DNA of 64,000 nucleotides from the NCBI GenBank assembly GCA_019096195.1, contig JAGTXK010000275.1:310001-374000 (forward strand), written 5' to 3'. Under the pieces are notes generated by a model, which was not told where the DNA came from, searched no databases, and worked only from the letters and a program-made list of their open reading frames with translations. Shown here in pieces: positions 1-10,870 of the stretch (position 1 is its first letter; each line of letters opens with the position of its first letter). The DNA comes from Boletus sp. NGJ. Lineage: Eukaryota > Basidiomycota > Agaricomycetes > Boletales > Boletaceae. A program made the position numbers and the translations under genes.

Positions 1-393
1 CTGAAAGACGCAGGCATCAATTCACACTCGCAAACATGTATGACAAGTGCAGTCGAACGAAACAGAGAATATTGATCACTTGAGTGCGTTCTATCGACCA
101 GCCTAAAGATCACGTGTGAACATTATTTGTCCATATTTTTTCGATCACGTGTGCGATGGGATGGTCGTGCAAGCAAAGACCTTGCAAGCAAGGTAACAAG
201 GCTGCAACTAATTCAACCTTTGATTGTGGGTAGTGTTGGATGCTGAAGCGCTGATGATCTGCAGCTGAGCGTTGGAACGGCGGGTCGAGACAGTCCGTGT
301 GCAATATCTCACCCAGCTCCAGCTTCATAGCCAATCTCGAATTCACACAGTCGCAATCCTCTCAGTTGGGCCTACTTACGTGCCCAAAGAACC
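1..393. other. Upstream spacer, no gene seen
   Basis: No coding exon with recognisable splice sites or family similarity was found on either strand. The last part is presumably the promoter and leader of the dehalogenase gene that starts at 394. No clear TATA box was picked out. Confidence 0.5.
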
Positions 394-1651
394 ATGTCCT
401 CCAACGCTCTCTCGCTTCTGCGCGACGTCGACGCTTACATGTTCGATGTATTCGGGACGACCGTAGACTGGTTCACAACGGTGGCGCGCGAGGTCGCTCG
501 CCGGAGCAACGGTGCAATCCATCAAGGTGCGTCTAGAACTCGTTGACATCGTAACGGTACGGTGCCAGACAAAGAGTGCCGTCCCTGTATGCACCTCCGG
601 ACACTGACGATCTTCCCATCTATTCACTGCCCCGCTCGTGATGGCCATGATGCGTATCAACGCGATCGACAGACCAGGACGCCGTCGACTTTGCGCACGA
701 GTGGCGACAAGGGTATTACGCAAACATGTAAGTATATACTCGTACGACGTACGGACAATGTTTTGTATCCAAACGTTTCCAGTCGCAACGTCAACGCGGG
801 TGGTGAGGGCAGCCTCAACACCGATGTCGCCCATCGACAGGCAAGTCACGCCGCACGACTTTGGGGGTGGCCTCGTCCCGGCTCCCACTGTGGACCATAC
901 TTAACAATATGTTACTAGATACTCGACGGGATGCTCGCGTCCCCGCGCTGGTCCCACCTCGCCGCCATCTGGGACGAACCCGCACGCCACGAATTGGTAC
1001 AGGTGTGGCACGACCTCGACGGTGAGCATCCCTTTGACACATCATCATCTCCACATCTGAGCAATACCGACAGTATACGAAGACACCATCCCAGGGCTCG
1101 CCCATCTCCGCACATCCGGGATCGTGGTCGCCCTATCCAACGGGAACTATAGACTCCTGCTAGACATGGTGAGTCCCACAGTCGCGGAGGCGGTGAATCC
1201 AGCCCTTGGCTCCGAGACACTGAAGAGGGAATACACCCGTGTCATCGCTCTGTATAGGCAAAGAACAAACAACTTGTGTGGGACGGTATCTTATCGACCG
1301 AGTTCTTTGGGGTGTACAAGCCGTACGTACAATGTTTCATTTCTACCGCTGTTGGCCATAGAGTGCTGAGATGATGCGCACGATGGGTCGGACAGGACGA
1401 CACAAGCGTACCTCGCTGCATCGTACCACCTCGGCGTTCCGCCAGAACGCGTTGCGATGGTCGCCGCACACAAATGGGACGTCGAAGGCGCTGCGCTCGC
1501 AGGTCTCAAGACTATATATGTACCGCGCTCTGCAGAAGACACTCAGGAGACTAGAGAGGGCATGCGAAGCAAGGTAGAAGGAGGGAGCGTAGACTTGGTG
1601 GTGAAGGATTTCAAGGAACTGGCTATGCTCGCGGCCGAGGCGAGGAAATAG
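394..1651 (+). CDS. Haloacid dehalogenase, type II (HAD superfamily hydrolase)
   Basis: Seven exons give one continuous frame of 765 bases (254 residues): 394-526, 673-727, 783-840, 919-1021, 1074-1168, 1258-1322, 1396-1651. Five introns are GT-AG; the third (841-918) has a GC donor (CAG/GCAAGT). HAD motifs are visible in order: the nucleophile Asp in FDVFGT (residue 18), the SNGN motif II near the middle, FFGVYKP around the catalytic Lys, and the MVAAHKWD region near the C-terminus. Family members hydrolyse L-2-haloacids or related small substrates in the cytosol, but the natural substrate in fungi is generally unknown. The start was chosen because the residues just before the nucleophile match the usual short N-terminus. 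The UTP7 gene lies tail-to-tail 200 bases downstream. Confidence 0.9.
841..918 (+). other. GC-AG intron in the dehalogenase gene
   Basis: The donor reads CAG/GCAAGT, the usual strong context for the rare GC donor class, and the acceptor is TTACTAG. Removing it joins HRQ to ILDGML in frame, as expected for type II dehalogenases. No GT donor nearby keeps the frame. Confidence 0.8.
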
Positions 1652-1851
1652 GGAGAATGACCCAAACTATGTAAGAGTACACAACACGTCGACGTTATCA
1701 CACGCCCAGAGCATGAGTGATGCTCCCTTACCTTCCAGCGCCAACATCTCATATCACCAGGCTGTGATTCTCTCAATGGAGGTAGAGTAATAGAGAAGGA
1801 CAACGTGATCTGGGAGAACGGTTGCGAGTCGCAACATTTTATATATCAGAA
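1652..1851. other. Convergent 3' spacer between the dehalogenase and UTP7 genes
   Basis: Short tail-to-tail spacer that presumably holds both 3' UTRs and poly(A) signals. Nothing else was seen. Confidence 0.5.
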
Positions 1852-4120
1852 TCATGCACGCCTGAAACGATCTAGAGCAGATGATTTCTTGGGTTCCATC
1901 TCCCCCTTTTCGATCGCCTTCGCAATCCGTCTCTCTTCCCTTTGCTTCTCCAACTTGGCGCGAATAGCAACCTAGAATCCAACACGCCTGAGTGCGAACA
2001 TGACAAAAACAAAAGAGGCGGGGAGGACGCGATACGAACCGCAGTAGGGTCGATGACGTTCTTGCGCTGCTTCCTCAGATACCTGATCCGCCCATCTCAA
2101 CGTAAACTCGCAGTTTGGAAAAAAGGGTTGGGGAGTTTTGACGTACCGCTTCAAACTCTTTCCCTTGCCACGCATCTTCCTCTTCTCCCTTTCCTCCTTC
2201 GACTTGCGCTTACCAGGATCGTCATCGCCATCAGCACCCTCGGCATTAACACCAGCATCGAGCTCCGTTTCGTCTGCTTTCCCTTCTATACGCAGTCGCT
2301 CCAGGCGCGAAAGACGCGCAAACGGAATCTCATGCTTGTCATTCACTGCCGTCGTCAATTTCGTAGGAGGTGCCAACGACCCCACAAAGTCCGGATCTAG
2401 AGAGATCATATCTGGTTGAATCTAACAATAGGGTTCGATTCAGTATGCGAATCGAGTATGAGTAGGGATCGGCCAAAGACTCACCTTGTCCAAGAGACCT
2501 TTGACCTCGCGTTCCTGTCTCCTCTTCTTGTCTTCAAATGGATCGGCTTCGCTGCTATCCATGTTTGGCTCTCCAGATCCCGGCACGAGAAGGCTCGAAA
2601 GACCCGCATTGTGCCCGACCGTGAGGATATCTTGGAACGGACAGAACCGTACCGAAGTGAGCGGTCGATGGGGTATCGGATGTGTCAGGTAAAGCGGTGG
2701 GGCAGCTTTGGCAGAGAACGAGGTTTGTATCGACGGTTTCGTGTACACCTGCAACGAAATAAAATGAGCTGTCAAGGGTCTTGTCAGAGAGAACGGAGTG
2801 GCACACGTTGACGCTTCCACCGGTAGCGACTGCCAACGCGCCTTTGGCACTCCACTCGAGCTCGGCACTACCTCCTCTCGTCGTCCATTCTCGCACGGCA
2901 CCCTTCCAATTTCGACAATCCCAGATTTTGACGGTGCCATCTGCACCGGAAGACGCCATATAGCGTCCTCCAGTACTAGGATCGACACTGAGACCAACGA
3001 CAGGGCCGAGATGCGCGAGGAGTTGGACTGCGGGATGAGGGAGGTTTGGAGTCCATAATGACACGGTACCGTTTTGGTGGCCGAGATGGATGACGGCGTT
3101 GTGTCGATTTTGAGTCATGGTACGGCAAGCGCCAGCTTTCGTTCGATGTTCTGCCACGAGCGCACCAGTGGACGTGTCTTGGTATTTTAGGTACCCAGGG
3201 TTTCCCTGTCAAAAAACGTTCCAAGGGGGCCGGGATAGCAAACAGAGTACTTACGACGCTCGCGAGTAACCAATGATAAGGGAGAAATTCGAGTCGCGTA
3301 GGCTCAATATGAGATTTAAGTCTGTGCAATTCGACACCGTTTCGATCGTAGATGAAGACACATTTCTTCTGCGCAACCGCGAAATAGGAGTGGTCTTGTA
3401 GGAACCTAGCGGGTATTGAGCACAGGGCATATATATACATCATTTGCAGAATAACGCACGTTATATCCCGACATGTCTCCTGTAACTGCAGTTCCGCATG
3501 AATCGCACCCGTTTGCCAATCGAACGTGGCTACGTGCCCAGTGTTCCCTACGATAGCCAGGTGTCTTGCCGATGTCATCAGATCCAACGAACACCATCCA
3601 GAGCTGGCGCACATAGATTGAACCCCACGCACCTCCCGTTTCTCGTATACCGCGACCGGTATGGACCCCCGTCCAGTTTCCACTCCCGACGGCCCATGGC
3701 AGCCTCCTGGCCAGCACCCCGCACAATCTCGTCCTGGCTCACCCGCCACGTCTTTTCCATCTCGTTTTCCGCCCGTATGATCCCCACATCCTCGGTCAGG
3801 AGTAGTTCTGCATCTTGGAGGAGCGTCTTGGCGCGAGCGGCATGCGTAGCTTGTCGATCGAGTTGGGTCCGTAGCTTGAGGTCCTTGATGTGGGCAGATT
3901 TATGCACGTTCCCGGGTGGAGGCGACGTCGGACGGAGCGATCGAGGTAAGGACGTGTTGGGCGTAACGGACGCCAACGTGCGGTCGGACGACGGGCCAGC
4001 CTTGGTCGAGGCATTCTTGCTGCGGGTAGCTGTTTTCTTGCCTTGCTTTCTGTCGAATTTGGCCTTTTTTTTCTTTGACAAGGGTTGTATCGCATCCGCT
4101 TTGGCGAAAAGCGAGTCCAT
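1852..4120 (-). CDS. UTP7: UTP7 / BING4-type WD40 protein of the small-subunit processome
   Basis: Eight exons (complement of 1852-1971, 2040-2082, 2147-2421, 2485-2748, 2807-3205, 3255-3405, 3460-3564, 3633-4120) sum to 1,845 bases (614 residues) with every phase matching. The N-terminus is Lys-rich (SKKKKAKFDRKQ). A WD40 propeller follows, with recognisable stretches DGGPYRSRYTRNGRHLAI, CRDITFLQDHSYFAVAQKK and GGRYMASSGADGTVKIWD. The BING4CT region (PLTSVRFCPFQDILTVGH) lies at about residues 385-470, and the tail is basic (SKEEREKRKMRGKGKSLKRY). In yeast UTP7 is a U3 snoRNP component needed for 18S rRNA maturation in the nucleolus. The start at 4120 (MDSLFAKADAI) was preferred over an in-frame ATG 63 bases upstream because it matches the usual family N-terminus. 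Length is close to normal and no defect was seen. Confidence 0.93.
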
Positions 4121-4555
4121 GCCGCGTTGGTGTTTAAATCCCAAGTCTCGGTGGTAGTGACTCTGAAAACGGTTGTTTGGCAAAGGCTTTGGAAATAAAC
4201 AACCATCGACGATAGAGTGTCACGTGCGTCTTCGCTCTCTTACTAACTTAGAGTGCGTTCGGCAGCATATTTCGTTTCAAAATAGCTGTCGTATTGAATA
4301 GTCTGCCTACATCTGCTCCCACTGTCATGGACCGAAAATCGATAGGCTTCGTACGCTATGCGCTTATCGCTATCTGATACGTTGACTTACGTGTGACTAT
4401 TTTGTGCCAGTGAGTGTATTATCATGCGTATGGTATGTACGTCTGCGCCGACGCGTCTAAATCTGGTACATCTGATCTACTGTAACAGGCCCAACACATC
4501 CGAACTGGATCCAGCATAAGGCTAAGGTCCAGAGTTTGGAAAGGTTACTGACACG
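4121..4555. other. Spacer upstream of UTP7
   Basis: No gene was recognised. The right part may hold further decayed 3' flank of the DUF6533 fragment that starts at about 4,556, since it lies in the position of that family's downstream sequence. Confidence 0.4.
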
Positions 4556-4915
4556 ATTGTTCTGGTTCACTCGTAGGAACAGGAGCGACTCTCTGTAGGC
4601 ATTGTAAATCACGTCCTATACCCTCGATATACTGGTGTCCCAACACGATCCAGACCTTGTCTACATCAACGTAGAAACTCATCAAACACGCGATCCCCTT
4701 CCAGACAACTCGAATGCATTAGACTGTGAATTCAAGAATGCATCATTATTGAACATGATCGAATCCATCGTCATCCCTGTCTGTAAACTGTAGGAGCTCT
4801 TGCGTAGGCTGAACATGATGTGTGATGCAAGCACGCTGTGGAGGGTGATCTGGAATCTGCACATCGTCAGAGCTTCGGCAAAGCAAATACGTTAAAAACG
4901 CAGTGTCACGCACAG
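4556..4915 (-). pseudogene. DUF6533 gene tail fragment (5'-truncated third copy)
   Basis: On the minus strand this stretch matches the last intron, last exon and 3' flank of the DUF6533 genes at 6336-8137 and 50972-52665. It shows the intron start GTGCGTGAC, the exon words QITLHSVLAS and LRKSSYS, TMDSIMFNNDAF and ELSGRG, and the trailing stretch ending in GTGAACCAGAAC. Everything upstream of the last intron is missing: similarity stops abruptly at about 4,915, where an oxygenase fragment begins. It is a non-functional partial duplicate in inverted orientation to the two larger copies. Confidence 0.75.
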
Positions 4916-4984
4916 GCCCTTATTGCTCTCTGTGTCCACTTTCTACCTCCGAGTCGGAAGCGTCATGAATTAGAGGGACATATC

Positions 4985-5321
4985 ATATCGAGGAAGAGGA
5001 TATACTTGCCCAGTACTTGCGCGCCTTGTACCCGGCATAGCCGACTTTCTCGATGTTGGGTGTAGATCTTCATTTCTTCGGGTGGCACAGCTGTAAACGA
5101 CACATCTGCAATGTCGAAAATCCGACCGCGCTAATCCGCGGTGAGTGAGTGGAAGAATGGAGCGTGACAAGGGATACCTGGGCCTGGGTACACCCATGGT
5201 TGATTGCGTACACGAGGCTATTGGTACGAAGGGCATCGCGAAGCTGTGGTGCGAGCTGAGCACGTCCTTCGGGAGTGTGCGCTTTGGAGAGGTTGATGAT
5301 CGCGAGATCAGCGAAATCCAC
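4985..5321 (-). pseudogene. 2-oxoglutarate/Fe(II) oxygenase N-terminal fragment
   Basis: The minus strand encodes DFADLAIINLSKAHTPEG, QLRDALRTNS and YAINHGCTQAQ, then after a short intron RIFDIADVSF, PPEEMKIYT and GYAGYKARKYW. This is the conserved front (DIOX_N) of isopenicillin-N-synthase-like oxygenases. The iron-binding His-Asp-His core and the whole C-terminal half are absent, because sequence after KARKYW runs into a DUF6533 fragment. A one-base frame slip appears between EEMKIYT and the GYAGYK stretch. A first exon further upstream (about 5,340-5,500) is possible but could not be fixed. Not expected to be an active enzyme. Confidence 0.65.
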
Positions 5322-6335
5322 TAGAAGGATCCGTCAGAACTGGAGGGCAGTAGTAACTTGTAAGTTGGGCCAGATCGTCGCGGTCACATTCAACCCCCGG
5401 CGCGTGGACAGCGTTTTCGTGGTCGGACGATGTCAATGGACAACAGCGAATCTTTACCGGATTGGAAGAGTTACTCGTAGATTGGCATGCCATGGAGGTT
5501 TGGGTCGATCTATCATCTTGTGTAGGATAGCAGGAATAAGTTGTATGTTACAAATATTGTTGGTACCAAGGGCTGTCGCGGCACGTGACTTCTTAGAAGA
5601 TTGAGTCAAGTGGCAGTGCTGGCGGCATCTCGTCAGCGAGGCTGGCTCCCTCGCATCGAGCGCCTCGCTTGCTCCTCGTTTCTGCACGCACCACTCCCTC
5701 CTACCACTCCCATGCCAAACTCTCGCGCGTCGTGGGGTTCATGGGCGCTGGTTGTGGTCGATTGGTCAACGGATCAACGGCCAGGGTAACCAAATGATGG
5801 CCAGCCGCTGGCATGGCGACTCGGATGTTCACACTGGCTTACCGCGACTTACTGCATGTTTCCCGCATACTATACGGTAAGTATGTAAATTTCGTCGATT
5901 CAAGTTATTAGCCTGCCCGATTCAATCCATTACGGTTTTGCAAGAGACGCGAGTCCTCGTTGACCCAACTTGATCACCTACAGTGACCTACTTGAGTAAA
6001 ATCATCTCAACCTTGTCCCTTCTCACCCACTGAGCGTCTTCTCGGCGTGATTGTCGCGTCACCATCAGCGCTCGGAAAAGTCATGTCCTTCACACCGATA
6101 CTTGTCATTTGATTGGCTCGCCTCATCATTCACGTTTAGATTCCACCGACGTGAGGTGGGACTCGGACCGACACAGCACAGGAATGGCACAACTAGCCAC
6201 GCTGAGTTCAGCGCTCCCAGCCTTATTAGCTTGGTTGCTTTGCGCAGCAGAGGTAGTTATTTTATTTTCTTCTCCCCGCGGCGGTTGGCTGAGTTCTACC
6301 GGGATCCGAGTCTTAGTCTATCGAGTGAGTAAGGG
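5322..6335. other. Spacer with unsupported short ORFs
   Basis: Short ORFs on both strands (5601-5789 plus, 5454-5687 minus) show no family similarity. The last 100 bases before 6,336 are shared with the region before the second DUF6533 copy (about 50,880-50,971) and are the best candidate for a shared promoter or leader. Confidence 0.45.
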
Positions 6336-8190
6336 ATGTCGTTTGCGGGCACCGCGTCCCAGGTAGCTGGGCTACAGACATCCAAGGTGGGTCTTCTACT
6401 GAGATGTTTCAGCCCACCTCACCCTTCCCTATTCTCGCCTCTGCCCTCACTCTGGTTAATGGTGTTGACAGTATTTCAACAGTACGTCTTTCTTTCGCAA
6501 GCGATCCACACTACTAACTTTTTCTTTGGCATCGTGCTTACATATGGATAATCCCCAGTCGCTGGCATGGCGATTCTGGTGAGGGGATCTGCCTGAGAGG
6601 TCGACATTTCTCTGATGCATTTGGATTGCCAGATCTTCGACTATGCGATCACCCTCGAGGACGAAGTATGTAGACACGATGGAATTGTCCTCAACGCGTT
6701 AATTATTTGTTAGGCACGATGGGTGTGGGGCCGCGGCTGGGATGTGACCCGATTCGTCTTTACTGTATCAAGGTATATGCCATTCGTGGGCGCGGGGTTG
6801 ACTGCATATGGTGAGTCTGCCACGACGAGATTTTTTTTTTTTTGCTGAAGATGCTGCACGGGAAGTTGCCTTGCGTTCAAACTCAGACGTATGTCCAATG
6901 TATGATCGACTATGGTGACATTGGTGATCCCTATGCCCTGATAGCCCTGCGGACCGAGTTCGGGACAGAGCAGCCTGAGTGGGTGGATGTGGTCGTTGAT
7001 GTCTTGAGGATACTCGATTTGACACCACTTTTTGTGCCAGTCATTCATATGCTGGGTATCATCGCTGCGGAAGGTTCGTCGTCTCGTCTCCCTCCATGAG
7101 TAGCACAAGAACGTCTTTGCCATCAAGTGCTTCTGGTCCTACGCACGTACGCGTTTTGGCAAGGCGATAAACGGGTGTTATACGGCCTTCTTGCGTATGG
7201 TGGCGTGAGTCGTTTTCGTTGTATCTCTTTGAGCTCGCTCGAGCAGAAGACATGACGTAGGTGACGATCATTGCATCTGTCGGGATCGCCGTCGTACCAC
7301 AGCAACTCATCCCTGGAGGTAAGTCTCGAGCTACGTCAACTGTTCTTCTCTAGACTCATCTGTCCGGTGCATAGCACAAGCTCCTCCGGGCTGTTATCTG
7401 ACCGCCGGTCGGAATGGTACATTTGTATATTTATTCTTGATGTTTTTCGAAATGGGTACGTAGCCTATCATATCGATTCGCCACTGTCTTATGTTGATTT
7501 ATTCCAGTGATATTGTTTTTAATGGTCTATAAGCACATTCGTTGCTATCGGGAAGTGAGGTCATCCATCGTGTACACAATCTATCGAGATGGCATGTTTT
7601 ATATCGCCTGCATCATACGTAAGAGAAATCTTCACGTCCCATGGACTCGTAGCTAACATAAAGGCGCAGTCGTCACACTCGCCAACACGATCGTCGACGG
7701 TGCATTTCCGGTAAATATTTCTCATCCACGGCACGCATCCAGAAAATGCTAACGAGAATGGTTGTTTCCAGTTTCAATTCAGTGACCTCTTGGAAACGTG
7801 CGTGACGCTACGTTTGTAACGTCGTTGCTTTACCGAAGCTCTGACGATGATTTGTTTCACCTGCAGAGCCCAGATCACCCTCCACAGCGTGCTTGCATCA
7901 CGCATCATGTTCAACCTACGCAAGAGCTCCTATTGTCAACAGAAAGCGACGACGACGGATTCGATCATGTTCAGCGATGACGCATTCGACCCGCCCTCAG
8001 GCTTGAGCTCACAATCTTCTAGTGGATCCGAGTTGTCTGCAAAGGGGCCGTGGTATTTGATGAGTATCTACGTCGATGTAGAGATCGATTTGCCATGGCT
8101 CGAATTATCTTGGGACAGCAGTATATCGAGGGTATAGGACGTTATTTACAATGCCAGCAGAGAGTCGCCCCGGTGAACCAGAACAACCCA
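6240..8190 (+). repeat. Segmental duplication, left copy (DUF6533 gene plus flanks)
   Basis: Sequence from shortly before the first exon to just past the stop codon is repeated in the same orientation at about 50,880-52,830, introns included. Similarity on the right ends near the shared words GTGAACCAGAACAACCCA. The copies lie about 44.6 kb apart on either side of the repeat island. Introns match base for base over long runs, so the duplication was of DNA, not of a processed transcript. Confidence 0.8.
6336..8137 (+). CDS. DUF6533 multi-pass membrane protein, copy 1
   Basis: Fourteen exons give one frame of 1,005 bases (334 residues): 6336-6386, 6472-6481, 6559-6578, 6633-6665, 6714-6810, 6851-6914, 7009-7073, 7128-7204, 7261-7318, 7375-7455, 7508-7618, 7670-7710, 7772-7797, 7867-8137. 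Exon 2 is a 10-base microexon and exon 3 only 20 bases; both are needed to build the DUF6533 signature (KYFNIAGMAIL, then FDYAITLEDE and RWVWGR). Hydrophobic segments follow (GIIAAEVLLVLRTYAFW, VTIIASVGIAVV, FVYLFLMFFEM, FYIACII, VTLANTIV), consistent with about seven helices, then a Ser-rich tail. The function of this large basidiomycete family is unknown. The exon 6/7 junction is the least certain: the chosen acceptor keeps frame but the adjoining residues are poorly conserved. Confidence 0.78.
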
Positions 8191-9038
8191 CTCTTTAATG
8201 AGCCACGTCTTGGCAAAAGAGAATTGGCGGGAGTCGAGTTACTATTCGACCTGGAGTTTTCGTTTTCCAAGCCACAGCCTGAGCGACACCGAACTGTGAC
8301 AAGCACAAAGAGGATGAAACTCTTGACGAAATCTGCATCGTCGATTAACGGATATATGTTCAAATTTCTCGAAGGAGTTTCTCCGAGTCTGTACGTGCGA
8401 TTTGGTTCTGTGCTGGAAACACTTTCAAGATGTACGGGAAGGCTTTGTCGAAAGCAGCACGCCTTTCGCCCTCCTCGAGGACGACAACATTGTATATGAT
8501 ACAACCAAAGACTCCTGACATCCAGATAATATGCGACTCGGAGTTTTGCACGTTGCTCGCGGAGGCACGAGTCCGAGAATTCGAGGGCTGCCTTGTTCCA
8601 TCACGCGTGGAATATCGTGGGTCCATGTACCCCAACCGTCTGGCGTTCATTCATCGTATTCTCAACTTCTTTCGGTGTGGACACAGGATCACAAATGAAG
8701 TCAGCGAAGTTGCAACATTCCTGTAACCTACAAAGTGGGAGAGAAGGTGCCAGATCGGCTCGCAATGCAAGCCGGACTGTAACGCTGACGCAGAAGCGCA
8801 AGGGGATCTACCTCTCCGGTAATGTGAAGTCTGCTCCCAAGTGCACACACCAAGAAGAAAAGTCTTCCTTGTGATCGAACTTGAATATCGATAGAACTGG
8901 AACCAGTCGCGTCCGGCGACTCGACACGAGCCATCTGTTTATCTTCGTCGACACCCTCCTGCAAAGTAGAAGGCAAGGAACTGTCGAGCAATGCGTGCTC
9001 AACGTCGCCGATGGAATCTTTGACCTCGCCAGATACAC
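8142..9038 (-). CDS. Possible hypothetical gene, exon structure unresolved
   Basis: Several overlapping minus-strand ORFs (8142-8504, 8360-8650, 8601-8801, 8728-8991) show protein-like stretches such as CNFADFICDPVSTPKEVEN, WMSGVFGCIIYNVVVLEEG and AFDKAFPYILKVFPAQ. They could be exons of one gene. No family was recognised and no model keeping frame across all of them was found, so boundaries are only the outer ORF limits. It could equally be a decayed gene or chance. Confidence 0.22.
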
Positions 9039-9281
9039 GCGGACGGGAAGATTATACTCTGCCGGTTCCGGATTACATAATCATAATTTGTGGAGAGACC
9101 GTTTTCCCCACGCGGCGAACACCATCATAAAAATGGTCACATAGTGTCGGCCCGAAGATCCGAAAACCAACTCTATGTCATCTCTAATACTTTGCTTATA
9201 GGTTTATCGGGTTATAGGCACAGGTGCTTTCTTTCCTCTTTCGCTTTTCCCTCCCTACTACGACCCATACCGTACCACAAA

Positions 9282-10248
9282 ATGGGGATCATCTACGACG
9301 AGATCCCAGACAAACTTATCGAATGGATCGCGAAGCAAAAGATGTTCTGGGTCGCCACCGCCGCGCTTAACGGTCACGTCAATGTCTCGCCCAAGGGATG
9401 CATCGAGAGTTTTCACATCCTGAGTAAGAACTGCGTTTGGTATGAGGACATCACTGGTAGTGGTGAGTCCCTCCGCCCACTGCACCTACTTACCTACACT
9501 CTACCCCCATCTGCCACTGATACCGACTTGCCAGGTATCGAAACCATTGCGCACATGCGCGAACCCGGAAATGCTAGGATTACGATCTTGTTCCATGCTT
9601 TTGAGGGTGCGCCACGGATCTTGAGACTTTTCGGGACAGGTATGTATACTTCTCAGCACTGTTCTCCAGGGTGCCCATCTCAAACGACGCGATGCAGGTA
9701 CTGTGCACGAATTTGGTACGCCAGGGTACGATACGCTCATACCCGCTGCGAGCCGCAAGGCAGGTTCGCGCGCAGCGATCGTCATCGACGTGCACAGGGT
9801 CGCTACGGTGAGCATACCATCCCGACCCTGCACACACGCCTCTAACCCTCACTCCAAACCTGCCCAGTCCTGTGGCTTTGGCATCCCTCAATATAAATTC
9901 ATTGGCCAGCGCTCACAACTTGAACGGTGGTGTGATGACCTGGAGCTGGCGGAGGCAAAAGTATCTCCCACAGAAAAGGCACCAAACGGTATCAAGGCGT
10001 GGTGGACTGCGGAAAACACCCATAGTATCGACGGGCTCCCAGGCTTGGAGCAAGCCCACAACACGTCGATCGCTGTCAAGAATTCTTACGTCCGTAACGC
10101 CTCACGGCCGCATGCCCAGACTGACCCGATTACAACTGCTGAGCCGCCATCAATCAAACATTTCGACAGCGGGCTTCTCGTGGCTTTCTCATTGGGTGTT
10201 GCAACCACGTTGGTAGCCCTAAGACTCGCTGGCTTCCGTATACACTGA
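9282..10248 (+). CDS. Pyridoxamine 5'-phosphate oxidase-like FMN-binding protein with C-terminal membrane anchor
   Basis: Four exons (9282-9462, 9535-9639, 9698-9807, 9868-10248) total 777 bases (258 residues) with matching phases. The N-terminus (FYD-like IIYDEIPDKLIEWIAKQKMF, WVATAALNG, HVNVSPKG) is the split-barrel start of the PNPOx-like family. GNARITILFHAFEG and ILRLFGTG continue the barrel, and CGFGIPQYKF closes it. The last 25 residues or so (LLVAFSLGVATTLVALRLAG) form one hydrophobic helix with a short basic end, suggesting a tail-anchored protein. PNPOx-like proteins bind FMN, F420 or haem; residues alone do not show whether this one oxidises pyridoxamine phosphate. True PNPO is usually soluble, so an unknown reductase-like role at a membrane is at least as likely. 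Confidence 0.85.
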
Positions 10249-10494
10249 GCACTTAACGTTTTTATTTTCCCCGAGCGGAATCTTCATTGTACATACCCGG
10301 GGTTTCAACATCACCTGTCTATATGATAAGTATCATGAAACGCAATGCTATCCTTCGGTGGTATTTGACCTGGCACATCCAAATGGTATACTCGGGAATC
10401 CGTAGTACGAGGCGATGTTTTCATTGCGGCCCGACCGTGACTGTAACCATGGTGTTGTGGAGGCATGGCCCGATATATCGCCCAATGATATTTG

Positions 10495-10560
10495 CGCGGA
10501 GCCGAACACAGCCGCCCGTGCGATAAGAGTAAAATCGTAAACTCCTTTTCAAAAATCCGT
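10495..10560 (+). repeat. Diverged interspersed repeat, partial copy
   Basis: Shares words such as GAGCCGAACACAGCC, GCGATAAGAG and AAATCGTAAACTCC with 10,780-10,850 and, more weakly, with 12,950-13,000. Only the second half of the repeat is present. Confidence 0.5.
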
Positions 10561-10719
10561 AGAAGCACGCTTGCATTTGTCGGACACGTTACTTACCACT
10601 AGGGACGCCGGAAAGGAACACGCACTAAAATCGCATGTATTAGCACTCTTAAGCTTGTCTCACCCGTTGCCAGCAATTGTTTGTGGCGTGTGAGATCTGT
10701 TCCAACGACCTCAGTTGAA

Positions 10720-10870
10720 ACGTTGAGACGCAGCTCCTCGCATGCAAACAACGCCCCAATTTTTAAAGAAGCCGTGAAGACGCATCCTCAGCCGAATACG
10801 GCCGGCCGCGCGTTAAGAGACCGAAAAGTGAAATCGTGAACTCCCGGATAGGCGCCAAATTTTTTTGAAG
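10720..10870 (+). repeat. Diverged interspersed repeat, fullest copy
   Basis: Begins GACGCAGCTCCTC then GCATGCAAACAACGCC, and continues into AGCCGAATACGGCC, GCGTTAAGAG and AAATCGTGAACTCC. The first half recurs at 12,858 and the second half at 10,495 and 12,950. No coding capacity or clear termini were seen. Confidence 0.5.

Noticed and set aside
5601-5789. Short plus-strand ORF upstream of the DUF6533 gene
   Set aside because: No similarity, no splice context, and a competing minus-strand ORF covers the same stretch.
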